Notes: generated by a model from the letters alone, not told the origin. 64,000 nucleotides of DNA from Mycolicibacterium bacteremicum (GCF_002086115.1 NZ_MVHJ01000001.1:124001-188000); one strand, 5' to 3'. Positions 1-11,671 are shown, numbered from the stretch's first letter. Numbers and translations are program-made.

Positions 1-289
1 GTTCCCGGGATCGACGGTGCTGGCCATCAGCCCCTTCTATGCGGGCACCTACAGTCAGGTATATGACCGGGTCACTCTGGAGGCCGGTCAGGACCTCGCG
101 AAAACCGGTGATCCGGTCCAATCTTCGAAGAATTTCGTGAGCGAGTTACAGACGCCCGACTTTCCCTGGACGCCCTTTACCGTGGTGCTCGTGCTAGGCG
201 TTGCGGTAGCTGCCGTTTTCACCCGCTTGCTGCAGGTTCGTGCCCGTCGAACCGTTGCTGAGAGTGCTCCTGTGGAGCCGTCGGCCTAA
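1..289 (+). CDS. C-terminal part of a small membrane protein (Rv1476-like), 5' truncated
   Basis: The reading frame is open from base 2 with no start required, so the gene begins upstream of the window. The visible 95 or so residues hold a polar, probably extracytoplasmic stretch, then one hydrophobic segment (around FTVVLVLGVAVAAVF), then a short basic tail (RARR). This is a one-pass topology with the C-terminus inside. From memory of M. tuberculosis gene order, the gene just upstream of ripA is Rv1476, a small membrane protein of unknown function, and size and position fit. No catalytic motif is visible. The role is unknown; its position beside the peptidoglycan hydrolase pair makes an envelope role plausible. 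Confidence 0.6.
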   Translation, partial: FPGSTVLAISPFYAGTYSQVYDRVTLEAGQDLAKTGDPVQSSKNFVSELQTPDFPWTPFTVVLVLGVAVAAVFTRLLQVRARRTVAESAPVEPSA

Positions 290-342
290 AGGCCTGCTCG
301 CTTTCTCGAATTCGAATATCACCATTCGATAACGCCGCTTCC

Positions 343-439
343 AATTACATTCATGTAATTTGTGACTAAAGTTTCTTTAGGGCGTGATGTGACGTACGGT
401 GCAAACAGTGTTTGGTGTTGCAGCTGTGATTCATGTGAC
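343..439 (+). promoter_or_regulatory. ripA upstream region: AT-rich palindrome and repeated TGTGAY boxes
   Basis: A perfect inverted repeat with 7-bp arms and a 4-bp centre (AATTACA-TTCA-TGTAATT) lies at 343-360. It is followed by TGTGAC at 361-366, 388-393 and 434-439, and TGTGAT at 425-430. A possible -10 hexamer TACGGT is at 395-400, about 100 nt before the ripA ATG. The stem is too AT-rich for a terminator, so I read it as an operator. MtrA is known to control ripA in mycobacteria and favours repeated GTNAC-type half sites. Assigning these boxes to MtrA is inference. Confidence 0.4.
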
Positions 440-499
440 TACCGACACCCATCTGAAGTGCCGTGTCGTCCGCGTTGAGCCCTAGGAGACCTGAGTCCC

Positions 500-1963
500 A
501 TGAGACGCATTCCAGGCGCCTCCGCGTCCCGCTTCTACGGGCGGGTCTGTGTAGTCCCGCTCACCGTCGTCGGCCTCATGTGTGCGGGCGCGTTGCCGCA
601 CGGACCGATCACCGGGCCCATCGCCGTGGCCGATCCCGTCAAGCCGGAGGGCATCGCGGCCCTGGTGGCCGCGGTGGCCGATGCGAACCAGAAGCTGCAG
701 GATCTCGGTGCGGCCGTGCAGGTCCAGCAGGAGAGCGTGAACAAGGCACTGCTCGACGTCCAGAGCGCACGTGACAACGCGGCCGCCGCGGCCGCCGAGG
801 TCGAGGCCAGTCGGCGGGGCGTCGATGCTGCCACCGTCGCCATCGCCGATGCGCAGCGCCGCGTCGACACCTATGCCGTGGCCGCCTATGTCAACGGTCC
901 GTCGGCCTCCTATCTGACCGCTGCCGACCCCGACTCCGCGCTGCAGACCGCGGCCGCCGGGCAGGCGCTGGCCGCCAACTCCCAGCAGGTGCTCGGCGAT
1001 CTGCAGGCGGCGCGCACCGATCAGGTCAACCGCGAGTCCGCGGCCCGGCTGGCCAAGCAGAACGCCGACAGGGCCGCCGCCGACGCGCAGTCCAGCCAGG
1101 ACGCCGCAGTCGCCAGCCTGACCCAGGCCCAGCAGACCTTCGGATCCCAACAGGCCGAACTGGACAAGCTGTCCGCCGAACGTGCTGCGGCGCAAGCGAA
1201 ATTGGACGCCGCCCGGCCCGCGCAGCCGCTGGCGGCACCGTCGGCCCCGGCCGGCGCCGCACCGACCGGGCGCGCACCGGGGGTGGCCGGCCCGGCCGTC
1301 CCGGGACCGTCGGCCGACTGGGACCGTGCACCGGGTGGGCCTGCGCCGGCCCAGTCCAGCCAGTGGGACCTCACCTTGCCGGCGATCCCGAGCGCTTTCG
1401 TCAGCGGAGATCCCATCGCGATCATCAACGCGATCCTCGGCATCATGCAGACCTCGGCCCAGCTGACCGCGGACATGGGACGCAAGTTCCTGCAGAAGCT
1501 GGGCATCCTGCCGACACCCACCGGGTTCACCAACAACGGGGCCATTCCCCGGGTGCACGGGCAGGCGGCGTCGGAGTATGTCATCAAGCGCGCCATGTCC
1601 CAGATCGGTGTGCCGTACTCCTGGGGCGGTGGCAACGCCGCCGGCAAGAGCAACGGAATCGACGGCGGCGCAGGCACAGTCGGATTCGACTGCTCGGGCC
1701 TGGTGCTCTACGCCTTCGCCGGCGTCGGCATCAAGCTGCCGCACTACTCCGGCGCGCAGTACGACATGGGCCGCAAGATCCCCACCTCGCAGATGCGCCG
1801 CGGCGACGTCCTGTTCTGGGGGCCGGGCGGTAGTCAGCACGTCGCGATCTACCTGGGCAACAACCAGATGCTCGAGGCCCCCTACACCGGCTCGCACGTC
1901 AAGATCTCGCCGGTGCGCACCAGCGGCATGACCCCGCACGCCGTCCGATACATCGAATACTGA
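500..1963 (+). CDS. ripA: RipA-type NlpC/P60 peptidoglycan endopeptidase
   Basis: Secreted hydrolase that cuts the D-Glu to meso-DAP bond of peptidoglycan stems and is needed for daughter-cell separation. The 487 residues (M. tuberculosis RipA is about 470) start with a basic segment and hydrophobic signal (residues 12-40). An Ala/Gln-rich coiled coil follows at about 50-250, the lid/regulatory part of RipA, then a Pro/Ala-rich linker near 250-300. The C-terminal NlpC/P60 domain has the catalytic triad: Cys398 (FDCSG), His447 (QHVAIYLG) and Glu459 (MLEAP). The ATG at 500 has an AGGAGA Shine-Dalgarno sequence 12 nt upstream. ripB follows after 14 bp, so the pair is one operon. Confidence 0.95.
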   Translation: MRRIPGASASRFYGRVCVVPLTVVGLMCAGALPHGPITGPIAVADPVKPEGIAALVAAVADANQKLQDLGAAVQVQQESVNKALLDVQSARDNAAAAAAEVEASRRGVDAATVAIADAQRRVDTYAVAAYVNGPSASYLTAADPDSALQTAAAGQALAANSQQVLGDLQAARTDQVNRESAARLAKQNADRAAADAQSSQDAAVASLTQAQQTFGSQQAELDKLSAERAAAQAKLDAARPAQPLAAPSAPAGAAPTGRAPGVAGPAVPGPSADWDRAPGGPAPAQSSQWDLTLPAIPSAFVSGDPIAIINAILGIMQTSAQLTADMGRKFLQKLGILPTPTGFTNNGAIPRVHGQAASEYVIKRAMSQIGVPYSWGGGNAAGKSNGIDGGAGTVGFDCSGLVLYAFAGVGIKLPHYSGAQYDMGRKIPTSQMRRGDVLFWGPGGSQHVAIYLGNNQMLEAPYTGSHVKISPVRTSGMTPHAVRYIEY

Positions 1964-1977
1964 ACGTAGGGAATTCC

Positions 1978-2688
1978 TTGAACTCCACACGCTTTCACAA
2001 ACTCAACCGGGTGCTGGCCGCGCTGGCGGTGGCCGGCGCGATGGCCATCGGCGCCGCCGCCCCGGCAGCCGCGGCACCGGCGGAGTGGGATCCGACACTG
2101 CCCGCGCGGCCGAGTTCCGGAGCCCCCGGCGACCCGGTCGCCATCGCCAACGCGTCGTTCCAGGTGAGCAAGATCGCGCTGGAGACCACCCAGAGTCTGG
2201 GTTCGAAGTTCCTGCAATCCATCGGGCTGGCACCCGCCCCGGCCGCATCGACCGGCGGCCTGCCGACCGGGGCGCGGGTGCGCGGCCCGGCGGCCATCGA
2301 ATACGTGATCCGCCGTGGCGGGTCCCAGATCGGTGTCCCGTACTCCTGGGGCGGCGGCACGTTGACCGGTCCCGGTCCCGGTGTCGACTACGACAACGGC
2401 AAGATCGGCTATGACTGCTCGGGCTTCACCCGCTATGCCTTCGCCGGTGTCGGCGTGCAGATCCCCAAGTACTCCGGCGACCAGTACAACTTCGGCCGGG
2501 CCATCCCGCCGTCGCAGGCCAAACGCGGCGATCTGATCTTCTGGGGCCCCGGCGGCAGCCAGCACGTGGCCATCTATCTGGGCGGCGGCAAGATGCTGGA
2601 GGCCTCCGGCAGCGCCGAGAAGGTGACCGTCAGCCCGCTGCGCACCGCGGGGATGTCCCCGCACCTGGTGCGCATCATCGAGTCCTGA
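1978..2688 (+). CDS. ripB: RipB-type NlpC/P60 peptidoglycan endopeptidase
   Basis: Shorter paralogue of RipA: 236 residues with a signal peptide ending near the AAPAAAAPA stretch (residues 20-38) and no coiled coil. The segment from WDPTLPARPS onward aligns with WDLTLPAIPS of RipA, and the catalytic triad is kept: Cys147 (YDCSG), His196 (QHVAIYL) and Glu208. The start is TTG at 1978; a GTAGGG ribosome-binding site precedes it and no better start gives a full signal peptide. In mycobacteria RipB is made as an active, uncapped endopeptidase partly redundant with RipA. It probably shares the ripA transcript. Confidence 0.93.
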   Translation: MNSTRFHKLNRVLAALAVAGAMAIGAAAPAAAAPAEWDPTLPARPSSGAPGDPVAIANASFQVSKIALETTQSLGSKFLQSIGLAPAPAASTGGLPTGARVRGPAAIEYVIRRGGSQIGVPYSWGGGTLTGPGPGVDYDNGKIGYDCSGFTRYAFAGVGVQIPKYSGDQYNFGRAIPPSQAKRGDLIFWGPGGSQHVAIYLGGGKMLEASGSAEKVTVSPLRTAGMSPHLVRIIES

Positions 2689-2826
2689 CGCACCCGGCAC
2701 GCGGGGCGGCCAACGTCGACGGATTCCACACTGCCTGGAATAGTTGACGGCGGACGCCCGGCCACCTCGGCGGTCGCCACTGAAGTCCAGCGAGTTTGTT
2801 GCAGATCGACCGTGGGAGGAAGCTAG

Positions 2827-3963
2827 ATGACGTCACCGAGTGGGCCGCCGCAGGGCGCCGGAGGCTATCAAGGCCCGGCCCCGACGCAGGGCTACCCGCC
2901 CGGCACGCAGAGCGCCCCGCCCGCGGGTCCCGGACTGCAGAACGAGGTACACACCCTGGAGCGTGCGATCTTCGAGGTCAAGCGCATCATCGTCGGTCAG
3001 GACCGCCTCGTCGAGCGGATGCTCGTCGGTCTGCTGGCCAAGGGGCACGTCCTGCTCGAGGGTGTCCCCGGCGTCGCCAAGACGCTCGCGGTGGAGACCT
3101 TCGCCAAGGTCGTCGGCGGCACCTTCGCCCGCATCCAGTTCACCCCCGACCTGGTGCCCACCGACATCGTCGGTACCCGTATCTACCGCCAGGGCCAGGA
3201 GGAGTTCGACATCGAACTGGGCCCCGTGGTGGTGAACTTCCTGCTGGCCGACGAGATCAACCGCGCACCGGCCAAGGTCCAGTCGGCACTGCTGGAGGTC
3301 ATGGCCGAGCGCAAGATCTCCATCGGCGGCAAGACCTTCCCGCTGCCCAACCCGTTTCTGGTGATGGCCACCCAGAACCCGATCGAGCAGGAGGGCGTGT
3401 ACCAGCTGCCCGAGGCGCAGCGCGACCGCTTCCTGTTCAAGCTCAACGTCGACTACCCGTCGCCGGAGGAAGAGCGCGAGATCATCTACCGCATGGGCGT
3501 GAAACCGCCTGAGCCCAAGCAGATCCTGAACACCGGTGATTTGCTGCGGCTGCAGGAGGTGGCGGCCAACAACTTCGTGCACCACGCGCTGGTCGACTAC
3601 GTCGTCCGCATCGTCACCGCGACCCGCGAGCCGGAGAAGTTCGGCATGCCTGATGCCAAGTCGTGGATCGCCTACGGCGCTTCGCCGCGCGCGTCGCTGG
3701 GCATCATCTCGGCCTCCCGTGCGCTGGCGCTGGTGCGCGGTCGCGACTACGTGATCCCCCAGGATGTCGTCGAGGTGATCCCGGATGTGCTGCGGCACCG
3801 TCTGGTGCTCACCTACGACGCGCTGGCCGACGAGGTCTCGGCCGAGACCGTGATCAACCGCATCATGCAGACCGTCGGTCTGCCCCAGGTGAATGCCATT
3901 CCGCAGCAGGGTCATTCGGTGCCTCCCGGGGTGCCTGCCGCGGCGGCGGCCGGCGGTCGGTGA
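2827..3963 (+). CDS. moxR1: MoxR-family AAA+ ATPase
   Basis: Chaperone-like ATPase of the MoxR family, 378 residues. It opens with a Pro/Gly/Gln-rich tail (1-40), then the AAA+ core: Walker A GVPGVAKT at 79-86, Walker B with the acidic pair in LLADEINRAP (Asp142-Glu143), sensor 1 in MATQNPIEQEG, and the arginine-finger stretch LPEAQRDRF. A lid domain follows. The ATG at 2827 has a strong GGGAGGAAG ribosome-binding site. MoxR proteins typically work with a DUF58 protein and VWA proteins as a metal-insertion or complex-maturation module, and both follow here. Their substrate in mycobacteria is not settled; the link to RipA/RipB rests on proximity. Confidence 0.95.
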   Translation: MTSPSGPPQGAGGYQGPAPTQGYPPGTQSAPPAGPGLQNEVHTLERAIFEVKRIIVGQDRLVERMLVGLLAKGHVLLEGVPGVAKTLAVETFAKVVGGTFARIQFTPDLVPTDIVGTRIYRQGQEEFDIELGPVVVNFLLADEINRAPAKVQSALLEVMAERKISIGGKTFPLPNPFLVMATQNPIEQEGVYQLPEAQRDRFLFKLNVDYPSPEEEREIIYRMGVKPPEPKQILNTGDLLRLQEVAANNFVHHALVDYVVRIVTATREPEKFGMPDAKSWIAYGASPRASLGIISASRALALVRGRDYVIPQDVVEVIPDVLRHRLVLTYDALADEVSAETVINRIMQTVGLPQVNAIPQQGHSVPPGVPAAAAAGGR

Positions 3964-4937
3964 CCGGGACCGGGCCGGATCGTTCGGCTTCGCCGAAGCA
4001 AGGACGGACGGTCGATCTGCCCTCGCTCAAACGTGGTGAGATCCGCGACCCCGCACTGAGTGCGGCGCTGCGCAAACTCGAGCTGACGGTGCGCCGCAAG
4101 CTTGACGGCGTCCTGCACGGTGACCACCTCGGCCTCATCCCCGGGCCCGGCTCGGAGCCGGGGGAGTCCCGGATGTATCAACCCGGCGACGATGTCCGCC
4201 GGATGGACTGGTCGGTCACCGCGCGGACCACCCATCCGCACGTCCGGCAGATGATCGCCGACCGGGAGCTGGAGACCTGGCTGGTGGTGGACGTGTCCTC
4301 CAGCCTGGACTTCGGCACCACCGGCTGCGAGAAGCGCGACCTGGCCGTCGCAGCCGCCGCGGCCATCGCGTTCCTCAACAGCGGCGGCGGCAACCGCATC
4401 GGCGCGGTGATCTCCAATGGTGAGTCGTTCCGCCGGGTGCCCGCTTTGTCCGGCCGGCTGCACGAGCAGGAGTTGTTGCGCGCCATCGCCACCACCCCGC
4501 AAGCCCCGCTCGGTGTGCGCGGCGACCTGGCCGGGGCCATCGACGCCTTGCGCAGGCCGGAACGACGGCGCGGGATGGCCGTCATCATCAGCGACTTCCT
4601 CGGGCCGATCGACTGGATGCGACCACTGCGGGCCATCTCCGGCCGGCACGAGGTGCTGGGCATCGAGATCATCGATCCGCGCGATGTCGAACTGCCCGAC
4701 GTCGGTGACGTGGTGTTGCAGGACACCGAATCGGGGGTGACCCGCGAGTTCACCATCGACGAGAAACTGCGTGACGACTTCGCCCGCGCCGCGGCGGCCC
4801 ACCGGGCCGAGGTGGCCCGCACGCTACGCCGCTGTGACGCTCCGCTGCTGACGTTGCGCACCGACCGGGACTGGATCGCCGATGTGGTGCGCTTCGTGGC
4901 GGACCGCCGCCGCGGCGCCATGGCGGGCGGGCGATGA
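3960..4937 (+). CDS. DUF58 (von Willebrand-like) protein, partner of MoxR
   Basis: 325 residues starting at GTG 3960, which overlaps the moxR1 stop (GTGA), so translation is coupled. The DUF58 signature lies around residues 70-95 (YQPGDDVRRMDW followed by SVTARTTHPHVRQ). A VWA-like fold follows, with the degenerate MIDAS sequence VVDVSSSLDFG (DxSxS retained) and a second conserved patch, MAVIISDFLG. No signal peptide or membrane segment is visible, so it is cytoplasmic or peripheral. It corresponds to Rv1480 by position (from memory). It is thought to act as the adaptor between the MoxR ATPase and membrane VWA protein; no enzymatic activity is known. Confidence 0.9.
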   Translation: MTGTGPDRSASPKQGRTVDLPSLKRGEIRDPALSAALRKLELTVRRKLDGVLHGDHLGLIPGPGSEPGESRMYQPGDDVRRMDWSVTARTTHPHVRQMIADRELETWLVVDVSSSLDFGTTGCEKRDLAVAAAAAIAFLNSGGGNRIGAVISNGESFRRVPALSGRLHEQELLRAIATTPQAPLGVRGDLAGAIDALRRPERRRGMAVIISDFLGPIDWMRPLRAISGRHEVLGIEIIDPRDVELPDVGDVVLQDTESGVTREFTIDEKLRDDFARAAAAHRAEVARTLRRCDAPLLTLRTDRDWIADVVRFVADRRRGAMAGGR

Positions 4938-4975
4938 GCGCTTCATGACTACGACACTGAAATGACAAGCTGCAC

Positions 4976-5983
4976 ATGACATTGCCGTTGCTCGGACCGA
5001 TGAGCCTGTCGGGCTTCGAACACAAGTGGTTCTTCCTGTTCCTGCTCGCGGTACTGGGGTTGACCGCCCTCTACATCGTGGTGCAGCGGGCCCGTAAACA
5101 GCGGATCCTGCGGTTCGCCAACATGGAACTGCTGGAGCGGGTGGCCCCCAAGCAACCCAGCCGGTGGCGCCATCTGCCCGCCATCCTGCTGATCGCCGCC
5201 CTGACCCTGCTGACCGTCGCGATGGCCGGACCCACCAACGACGTCCGGGTCCCGCGCAACCGCGCCGTGGTGATGCTCGTCATCGACGTCTCGCAGTCCA
5301 TGCGGGCCACCGATGTCGCACCCAGCCGGCTGGTCGCCGCCCAGGAGGCGGCCAAGCAGTTCGCCGATCAGCTCACCCCGGGCATCAACCTGGGGCTGAT
5401 CGCCTACGCGGGCACCGCGACGGTGCTGGTCTCGCCGACCACCAACCGGGAGGCGACCAAGAACGGGATCGACAAGCTGCAGCTGGCCGACCGCACCGCC
5501 ACCGGCGAGGGCATCTTCACCGCCCTGCAGGCGGTCGCCACCGTCGGCGCGGTGATCGGCGGCGGGGACGAGCCGCCCCCGGCCCGCATCGTGCTGATGT
5601 CCGACGGCAAGGAGACCGTGCCGTCCAACCCGGACAACCCCAAGGGCGCCTACACCGCCGCGCGCACGGCCAAGGACCAGGGGGTGCCCATCTCGACGGT
5701 GTCCTTCGGCACGCCGTACGGCTATGTCGAGATCAACGAGCAGCGCCAGCCGGTGCCGGTCGACGATGAGATGCTGGCCAAAATTGCCGAGCTCTCCGGC
5801 GGCGAGGCCTTCACCGCGTCCAGCCTGGAACAGCTCAAGGCCGTGTTCAGCTCGCTGCAGGAGCAGATCGGCTACGAGACCATCAAGGGCGACGCCAGCG
5901 TCGGATGGCTGCGACTCGGGGCGCTGGTGCTCGCGCTGGCCGCCCTCGCGGCACTGCTGATCAACCGCCGGCTGCCGGGCTAG
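4976..5983 (+). CDS. Membrane-anchored von Willebrand factor type A protein
   Basis: 335 residues, Rv1481-like by position. Two N-terminal hydrophobic segments (about 14-35 and 60-80, [16 protein letters not shown]) precede a VWA domain with an intact metal-ion-dependent adhesion site, Asp104-x-Ser106-x-Ser108 (VIDVSQSM), and the later [11 protein letters not shown] and DGKET stretches. A final hydrophobic helix ([16 protein letters not shown]) ends in a short basic tail. This BatA-like layout is the usual membrane partner of MoxR/DUF58. Its TAG stop lies inside the CTAG that also ends the convergent aldo/keto reductase, a 4-bp tail overlap. Confidence 0.9.
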   Translation: MTLPLLGPMSLSGFEHKWFFLFLLAVLGLTALYIVVQRARKQRILRFANMELLERVAPKQPSRWRHLPAILLIAALTLLTVAMAGPTNDVRVPRNRAVVMLVIDVSQSMRATDVAPSRLVAAQEAAKQFADQLTPGINLGLIAYAGTATVLVSPTTNREATKNGIDKLQLADRTATGEGIFTALQAVATVGAVIGGGDEPPPARIVLMSDGKETVPSNPDNPKGAYTAARTAKDQGVPISTVSFGTPYGYVEINEQRQPVPVDDEMLAKIAELSGGEAFTASSLEQLKAVFSSLQEQIGYETIKGDASVGWLRLGALVLALAALAALLINRRLPG

Positions 5984-7056
5984 TAGCGGGCGGTGCCCGC
6001 CGCCAGCGGCGGGTACTCACCCGAGCCACGGCCGTCGACGGTTGCGCCGGCGAACTGCAGTGCGGCCAGTAGTTCGGGTTCCACTGCCGGGCGCAGGCCG
6101 GGATCGGACACCGCGTCCAGGTGTTCCAGATGTGCCGGGGACAGCGCGATGTCGAGCCCGGCAAGGTTGGTCAGCAGGTGGTCGAGCCGACGCGCGCCGA
6201 GAATCGGTACGACGGTACCGGGCCGGGCGCGCAGCCAGGCCAGCGCAACGGCAGCCGACGTCGTGCCCAACTGTCCGGCGACCTCGGCGACCGCCTCGAT
6301 GACGTCGAATTGCGCCTCGGTCGGGCCGCCGACGAAGGCGGCACGGGCGGAGTCGTGCACCTGCGCACCGCGGTGGTATTTGCCGGACAGGAAGCCGTTC
6401 TGCAGCGGGCTCCACGGTGTCAGTGCCAGACCCTGATCGATGGCGAACGGGGTGACCTCGGCCTCGGCGCCGCGGTTGAGCAATGAATAGCCGACCTGCA
6501 GAGCCACCAGGGGGGTCCAGCCCCGCCACAGCGCAAGAGTCTGAGCCTGCGCGGTCACCCAGGCCGGGATGTTCGAGAACCCCAGATAACGCACCTTGCC
6601 GGCGCGGACCAGATCGTCGAGGGTGCGCATGGTCTCCTCGATCGGGGTGTGCCGGTCCCAGTTGTGCAGCCAGTACAGGTCGATGTGGTCGGTGCGCAAC
6701 CGACGCAGGCTCTCGTCGAGCTGGGCGATGATCGACCGTGTGCCGGCGCCGCCTCCGTTGGGGTCACCGGGGAACATGTTGGTGAAGAACTTGGTGGCGA
6801 CAATGACACGATCACGCCGATGGGGCCGCGCGGCAAAGTAGTCACCCAGGATCTTCTCGGAGTGTCCGTTGGTATAGAAGTTGGCGGTGTCGATGAAGTT
6901 GCCACCGTGGTCGAGGTAGCTGGAGATGATGGCGGAGGCTTCATCGGGACTGCATCCGGCGCCGCCCGCGTCTTCGCCGAAGGTCATGGCGCCCAGTGCC
7001 AAAGGGCTGACACGCAGACCGGATCGGCCGAGGGTGACGTAGTGGTCGAGGGACAT
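5980..7056 (-). CDS. Aldo/keto reductase
   Basis: NADPH-dependent oxidoreductase of the AKR superfamily, 358 residues. I chose the ATG at 7056 because it has AAGGAG 8 nt upstream and gives the usual family N-terminus (a short strand, then [14 protein letters not shown]). The catalytic tetrad is visible: Asp and Tyr in [12 protein letters not shown], Lys in VATKFF, His in LYWLHNWD. The cofactor-binding part includes GFSN and the late [10 protein letters not shown] stretch. From memory, M. tuberculosis has a different gene (Rv1482c) here, so this looks like a local replacement. A divergent AraC-type regulator lies 140 bp away and probably controls it. The substrate is unknown. Confidence 0.9.
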   Translation of the reverse strand: MSLDHYVTLGRSGLRVSPLALGAMTFGEDAGGAGCSPDEASAIISSYLDHGGNFIDTANFYTNGHSEKILGDYFAARPHRRDRVIVATKFFTNMFPGDPNGGGAGTRSIIAQLDESLRRLRTDHIDLYWLHNWDRHTPIEETMRTLDDLVRAGKVRYLGFSNIPAWVTAQAQTLALWRGWTPLVALQVGYSLLNRGAEAEVTPFAIDQGLALTPWSPLQNGFLSGKYHRGAQVHDSARAAFVGGPTEAQFDVIEAVAEVAGQLGTTSAAVALAWLRARPGTVVPILGARRLDHLLTNLAGLDIALSPAHLEHLDAVSDPGLRPAVEPELLAALQFAGATVDGRGSGEYPPLAAGTARY

Positions 7057-7167
7057 CGCGATCTCCTTGTTCGGGTTGGTGATTACGCGCTCCATGCAAC
7101 CGTGGCGGCCCGATCGCCGGTAGACCGATGCGATCTGATTCTTGCCCGATCCTCTCAATGCTGGATG

Positions 7168-7173
7168 TATCGT
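7168..7173 (+). promoter_or_regulatory. Candidate -10 element for the AraC-type regulator
   Basis: TATCGT (TANNNT) at 7168-7173 predicts transcription from about 7180, giving a leader of roughly 17 nt before the GTG at 7197. The GTG at 7181 is followed at once by a stop after three codons, so it cannot be the gene start. Confidence 0.35.
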
Positions 7174-7196
7174 GTGGTTCGTGATTCGCTGAGCCG

Positions 7197-8946
<1,750 letters not shown>

Positions 8947-8962
8947 AAAGGAAATCCAGAAC

Positions 8963-9772
8963 ATGGCAGGACTTCTCGACGGTAAGCGCATCCTCGTCAC
9001 GGGGATCATCACCGACAGCTCGATCGCGTTCCACATCGCCAAGCAGGCCCAGGAGGCCGGTGCCGAACTGGTGCTCACCGGTTTCGACCGGCTCAAGCTC
9101 ATCCAGCGCATCGCCGACCGGCTGCCCAAGCCGGCACCGCTGCTCGAACTCGACGTGCAGAACACCGAGCACCTGGATTCGCTGGCCGGGCGCATCACCG
9201 AGGCGATCGGTGAAGGCAACAAGCTCGACGGCGTGGTGCACTCGATCGGTTTCATGCCGCAGACGGGCATGGGCATCAACCCGTTCTTCGACGCTCCCTA
9301 CGAGGACATCGCCAAGGGCATCCACATCTCGGCCTACTCCTACGCCTCGCTGGCCAAGGCCACCCTGCCGGTGCTCAACAGTGGCGGCAGCATCGTCGGG
9401 ATGGACTTCGACCCGACCCGCGCCATGCCCGCCTACAACTGGATGACCGTGGCCAAGAGCGCGCTGGAGTCGGTCAACCGGTTCGTGGCCCGCGAGGCCG
9501 GACCGTTCGGCGTGCGCTCCAATCTCGTTGCCGCAGGCCCTATCCGCACCCTGGCGATGAGCGCCATCGTCGGTGGCGCGCTGGGCGCCGAGGCCGGCGA
9601 CCAGATGCGGCTGCTGGAAGAGGGCTGGGATCAGCGCGCACCCGTCGGCTGGAACATGAAGGATCCGACCCCGGTCGCCAAGACCGTCTGCGCACTGCTG
9701 TCGGATTGGCTGCCCGCCACCACCGGGACCATCATCTACGCCGACGGCGGCGCCAGCACCCAGCTGCTCTGA
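8963..9772 (+). CDS. inhA: NADH-dependent enoyl-ACP reductase InhA
   Basis: FAS-II trans-2-enoyl-ACP reductase, target of activated isoniazid and ethionamide. 269 residues, the same length as the tuberculosis enzyme, from ATG 8963 with AAAGGAAA upstream. The SDR-type nucleotide site is [14 protein letters not shown]. Catalytic Tyr158 and Lys165 (YNWMTVAK) and Ser94 (HSIGFMP) fall at exactly the tuberculosis positions, so the known S94A-type resistance change is absent. Substrate-loop residues near [11 protein letters not shown] are conserved. It lies between fabG1 and hemH, with hemH starting 8 bp after its stop. Confidence 0.98.
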   Translation: MAGLLDGKRILVTGIITDSSIAFHIAKQAQEAGAELVLTGFDRLKLIQRIADRLPKPAPLLELDVQNTEHLDSLAGRITEAIGEGNKLDGVVHSIGFMPQTGMGINPFFDAPYEDIAKGIHISAYSYASLAKATLPVLNSGGSIVGMDFDPTRAMPAYNWMTVAKSALESVNRFVAREAGPFGVRSNLVAAGPIRTLAMSAIVGGALGAEAGDQMRLLEEGWDQRAPVGWNMKDPTPVAKTVCALLSDWLPATTGTIIYADGGASTQLL

Positions 9773-9780
9773 GCAGACCC

Positions 9781-10857
9781 GTGGCCCCCAACAGCTTCGA
9801 CGCACTGCTGCTGCTGTCCTTCGGCGGTCCGGAGGGACCCGAGCAGGTGATGCCGTTCCTGGAGAACGTGACCCGGGGCCGCGGTATCCCGCGGGAGCGC
9901 CTGGAGTCGGTGGCCGAGCACTACTACCACTTCGACGGCGTGTCCCCGATCAACGGCATCAACCGGGCGCTCATCGAGCAGATCGAACGGGTCCTGGCCG
10001 ATGCGGGGCGGGACCTGCCGGTGTACTTCGGCAACCGCAACTGGGAGCCGTTCGCCGAGGACACCGTTGCCGCCATGCGCGACAACGGTGTTCGGCGCGC
10101 CGCGGTGTTCGCGACGTCGGCCTGGGGTGGGTACTCGGGCTGCGCGCAGTATCAGGAGGACATCGCCCGGGCGCGTAGCAGCGTGGCCGACGCCGGAAAG
10201 GGCGCGGCGCCGGAACTGGTGAAGCTGCGCCAGTACTTCGACCACCCGCTGTTCGTGGCGATGTTCGCCGACGCTGTTGCCGAGGCGGCCGAGACGCTGC
10301 CCGCCGAGCGTCGGTCCGGTGCCCGCCTGGTCTTCACCGCCCATTCGATTCCGTTGCGGGCCGCCAACCGTTGTGGCCAGGACCTCTACGAGCGTCAGGT
10401 CAGGTATGCGGCACGGCTGGTGGCCGACGCGGCCGGCTATGACGACTTCGACGTGGTGTGGCAGTCCCGGTCCGGACCGCCGCAGGTGCCGTGGCTGGAA
10501 CCCGATGTGGGCGATCACCTGGAGGTGCTGGTCGAGCACGGGATCGATGCGGTGATCGTGTGCCCCATCGGATTCGTGGCCGACCACATCGAAGTCATCT
10601 GGGACCTGGACAGCGAACTCGCCGAACAGGCCGCGGCGGCCGGCGTGGCACTGGCCCGGGCCGCCACCCCCAACGCCCAGCGCCGGTTCGCCGAGCTGGT
10701 GATCAGCCTGGTCGACGAGCTGCGGCTGGATCAGCCCCCTGCCAGAGTCGTTGGGCCGCAACCGGTTCCGGGCTACGGCAGCAGTGTTGACGGATCGTTC
10801 TGCACGCCGGCGTGCCAGCCGGTCAGCGCCGCCAGGCCGAGTACAGAATCGCGCTGA
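9781..10857 (+). CDS. hemH: Ferrochelatase (coproporphyrin III/protoporphyrin type)
   Basis: Inserts ferrous iron into porphyrin; in Actinobacteria this class (HemH/CpfC) uses coproporphyrin III. 358 residues from GTG 9781, 8 bp after inhA. The active-site His lies in [10 protein letters not shown] and the conserved acidic segment is [14 protein letters not shown]. One internal Cys (YSGCAQ) and a CxxxC near the C-terminus (SFCTPACQ) recall the [2Fe-2S] cluster known in M. tuberculosis ferrochelatase, though full ligand conservation cannot be judged here. Its last 35 bp overlap the end of the convergent gene at 10823-11671. The fabG1-inhA-hemH order is conserved in mycobacteria. Confidence 0.95.
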   Translation: MAPNSFDALLLLSFGGPEGPEQVMPFLENVTRGRGIPRERLESVAEHYYHFDGVSPINGINRALIEQIERVLADAGRDLPVYFGNRNWEPFAEDTVAAMRDNGVRRAAVFATSAWGGYSGCAQYQEDIARARSSVADAGKGAAPELVKLRQYFDHPLFVAMFADAVAEAAETLPAERRSGARLVFTAHSIPLRAANRCGQDLYERQVRYAARLVADAAGYDDFDVVWQSRSGPPQVPWLEPDVGDHLEVLVEHGIDAVIVCPIGFVADHIEVIWDLDSELAEQAAAAGVALARAATPNAQRRFAELVISLVDELRLDQPPARVVGPQPVPGYGSSVDGSFCTPACQPVSAARPSTESR

Positions 10858-11671
10858 TCGCGGCCAGCCGCGCCGACCGCACCACCGAGGCCAGCGGGCG
10901 CAGCGTATCCGAGGCGATGCGCACCTCCGAGCTGGTCTGCAGGCCGATCGGCATGAGTCCGGAACTGGCGGTGATGATCGCGTCGACGTGTGCGGCGTTC
11001 TCCAGCACCCGCGCCGCGCGCTCCGGGGCATGATCGGGCAACCGGTGCAGCCGGGTGGCCTCCAGTAGTTGTTCGACCATGCCGCGCGGGTCGTCGATGT
11101 CGGCCACCCCGATGCCGGCGCTCAGCGCGCCCAGCGCATCGGCGGCCGATCGCACCGCCGAGCGCAGCGTGTATTCGGCCTCGCCCAGATCGAGATGCTC
11201 GAGCACCCCGGGCGCGGGCACCGAGTAGACCGTCCAGGCCAGCGACACCGGGTCGGGCTCGAAATCGGGATCGTCGATGTCTTCATAGATGTATTCGGGC
11301 ACCATGCCGACCGACCGCGACGGGTCGGTGCCGACGATGATCGCCTCACCCATGGTGATGGCATCGCGCTGGAACTGGGTGTCCGGCGGCAGACCGCGGA
11401 CGTCACCGGGCACCGGTAGCACCAGCGACAGGGCGGGCGCGCCGGCGGCCGGGCCGGCGGCGGTGCGCATCGTCTGCAGCAGCGACATCGTGCCCGAGTG
11501 GTCCAGGTCCGGCCACGGCAGTCCGGTCGAAGCCGCCGCCACCGAGTCGTAGGCGGTCACCGAATGCTTTGGCGCCCACTGTGATAACGCGTCGAGCACA
11601 TCATCGGGCGCGGCCATGCCCGCAAGCCAGGCATTGACCCAGACCGTCAGCGACGCACTCGGACACCACAT
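10823..11671 (-). CDS. Conserved mycobacterial hypothetical protein (Rv1486c-like)
   Basis: 282 residues from ATG 11671. The sequence is rich in Ala and Asp/Glu, with no signal peptide or clear membrane span and no catalytic motif that I recognise. The C-terminal half ([29 protein letters not shown]) looks helical, and the last segment ([20 protein letters not shown]) may be amphipathic. Position between hemH and the NfeD gene matches Rv1486c, which has similar length (from memory). TACACT on the minus strand (11681-11686) lies 9 nt before the ATG and suggests a leaderless transcript. The 3' end overlaps hemH by 35 bp. Function unknown. Confidence 0.8.
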   Translation of the reverse strand: MWCPSASLTVWVNAWLAGMAAPDDVLDALSQWAPKHSVTAYDSVAAASTGLPWPDLDHSGTMSLLQTMRTAAGPAAGAPALSLVLPVPGDVRGLPPDTQFQRDAITMGEAIIVGTDPSRSVGMVPEYIYEDIDDPDFEPDPVSLAWTVYSVPAPGVLEHLDLGEAEYTLRSAVRSAADALGALSAGIGVADIDDPRGMVEQLLEATRLHRLPDHAPERAARVLENAAHVDAIITASSGLMPIGLQTSSEVRIASDTLRPLASVVRSARLAAISAILYSAWRR

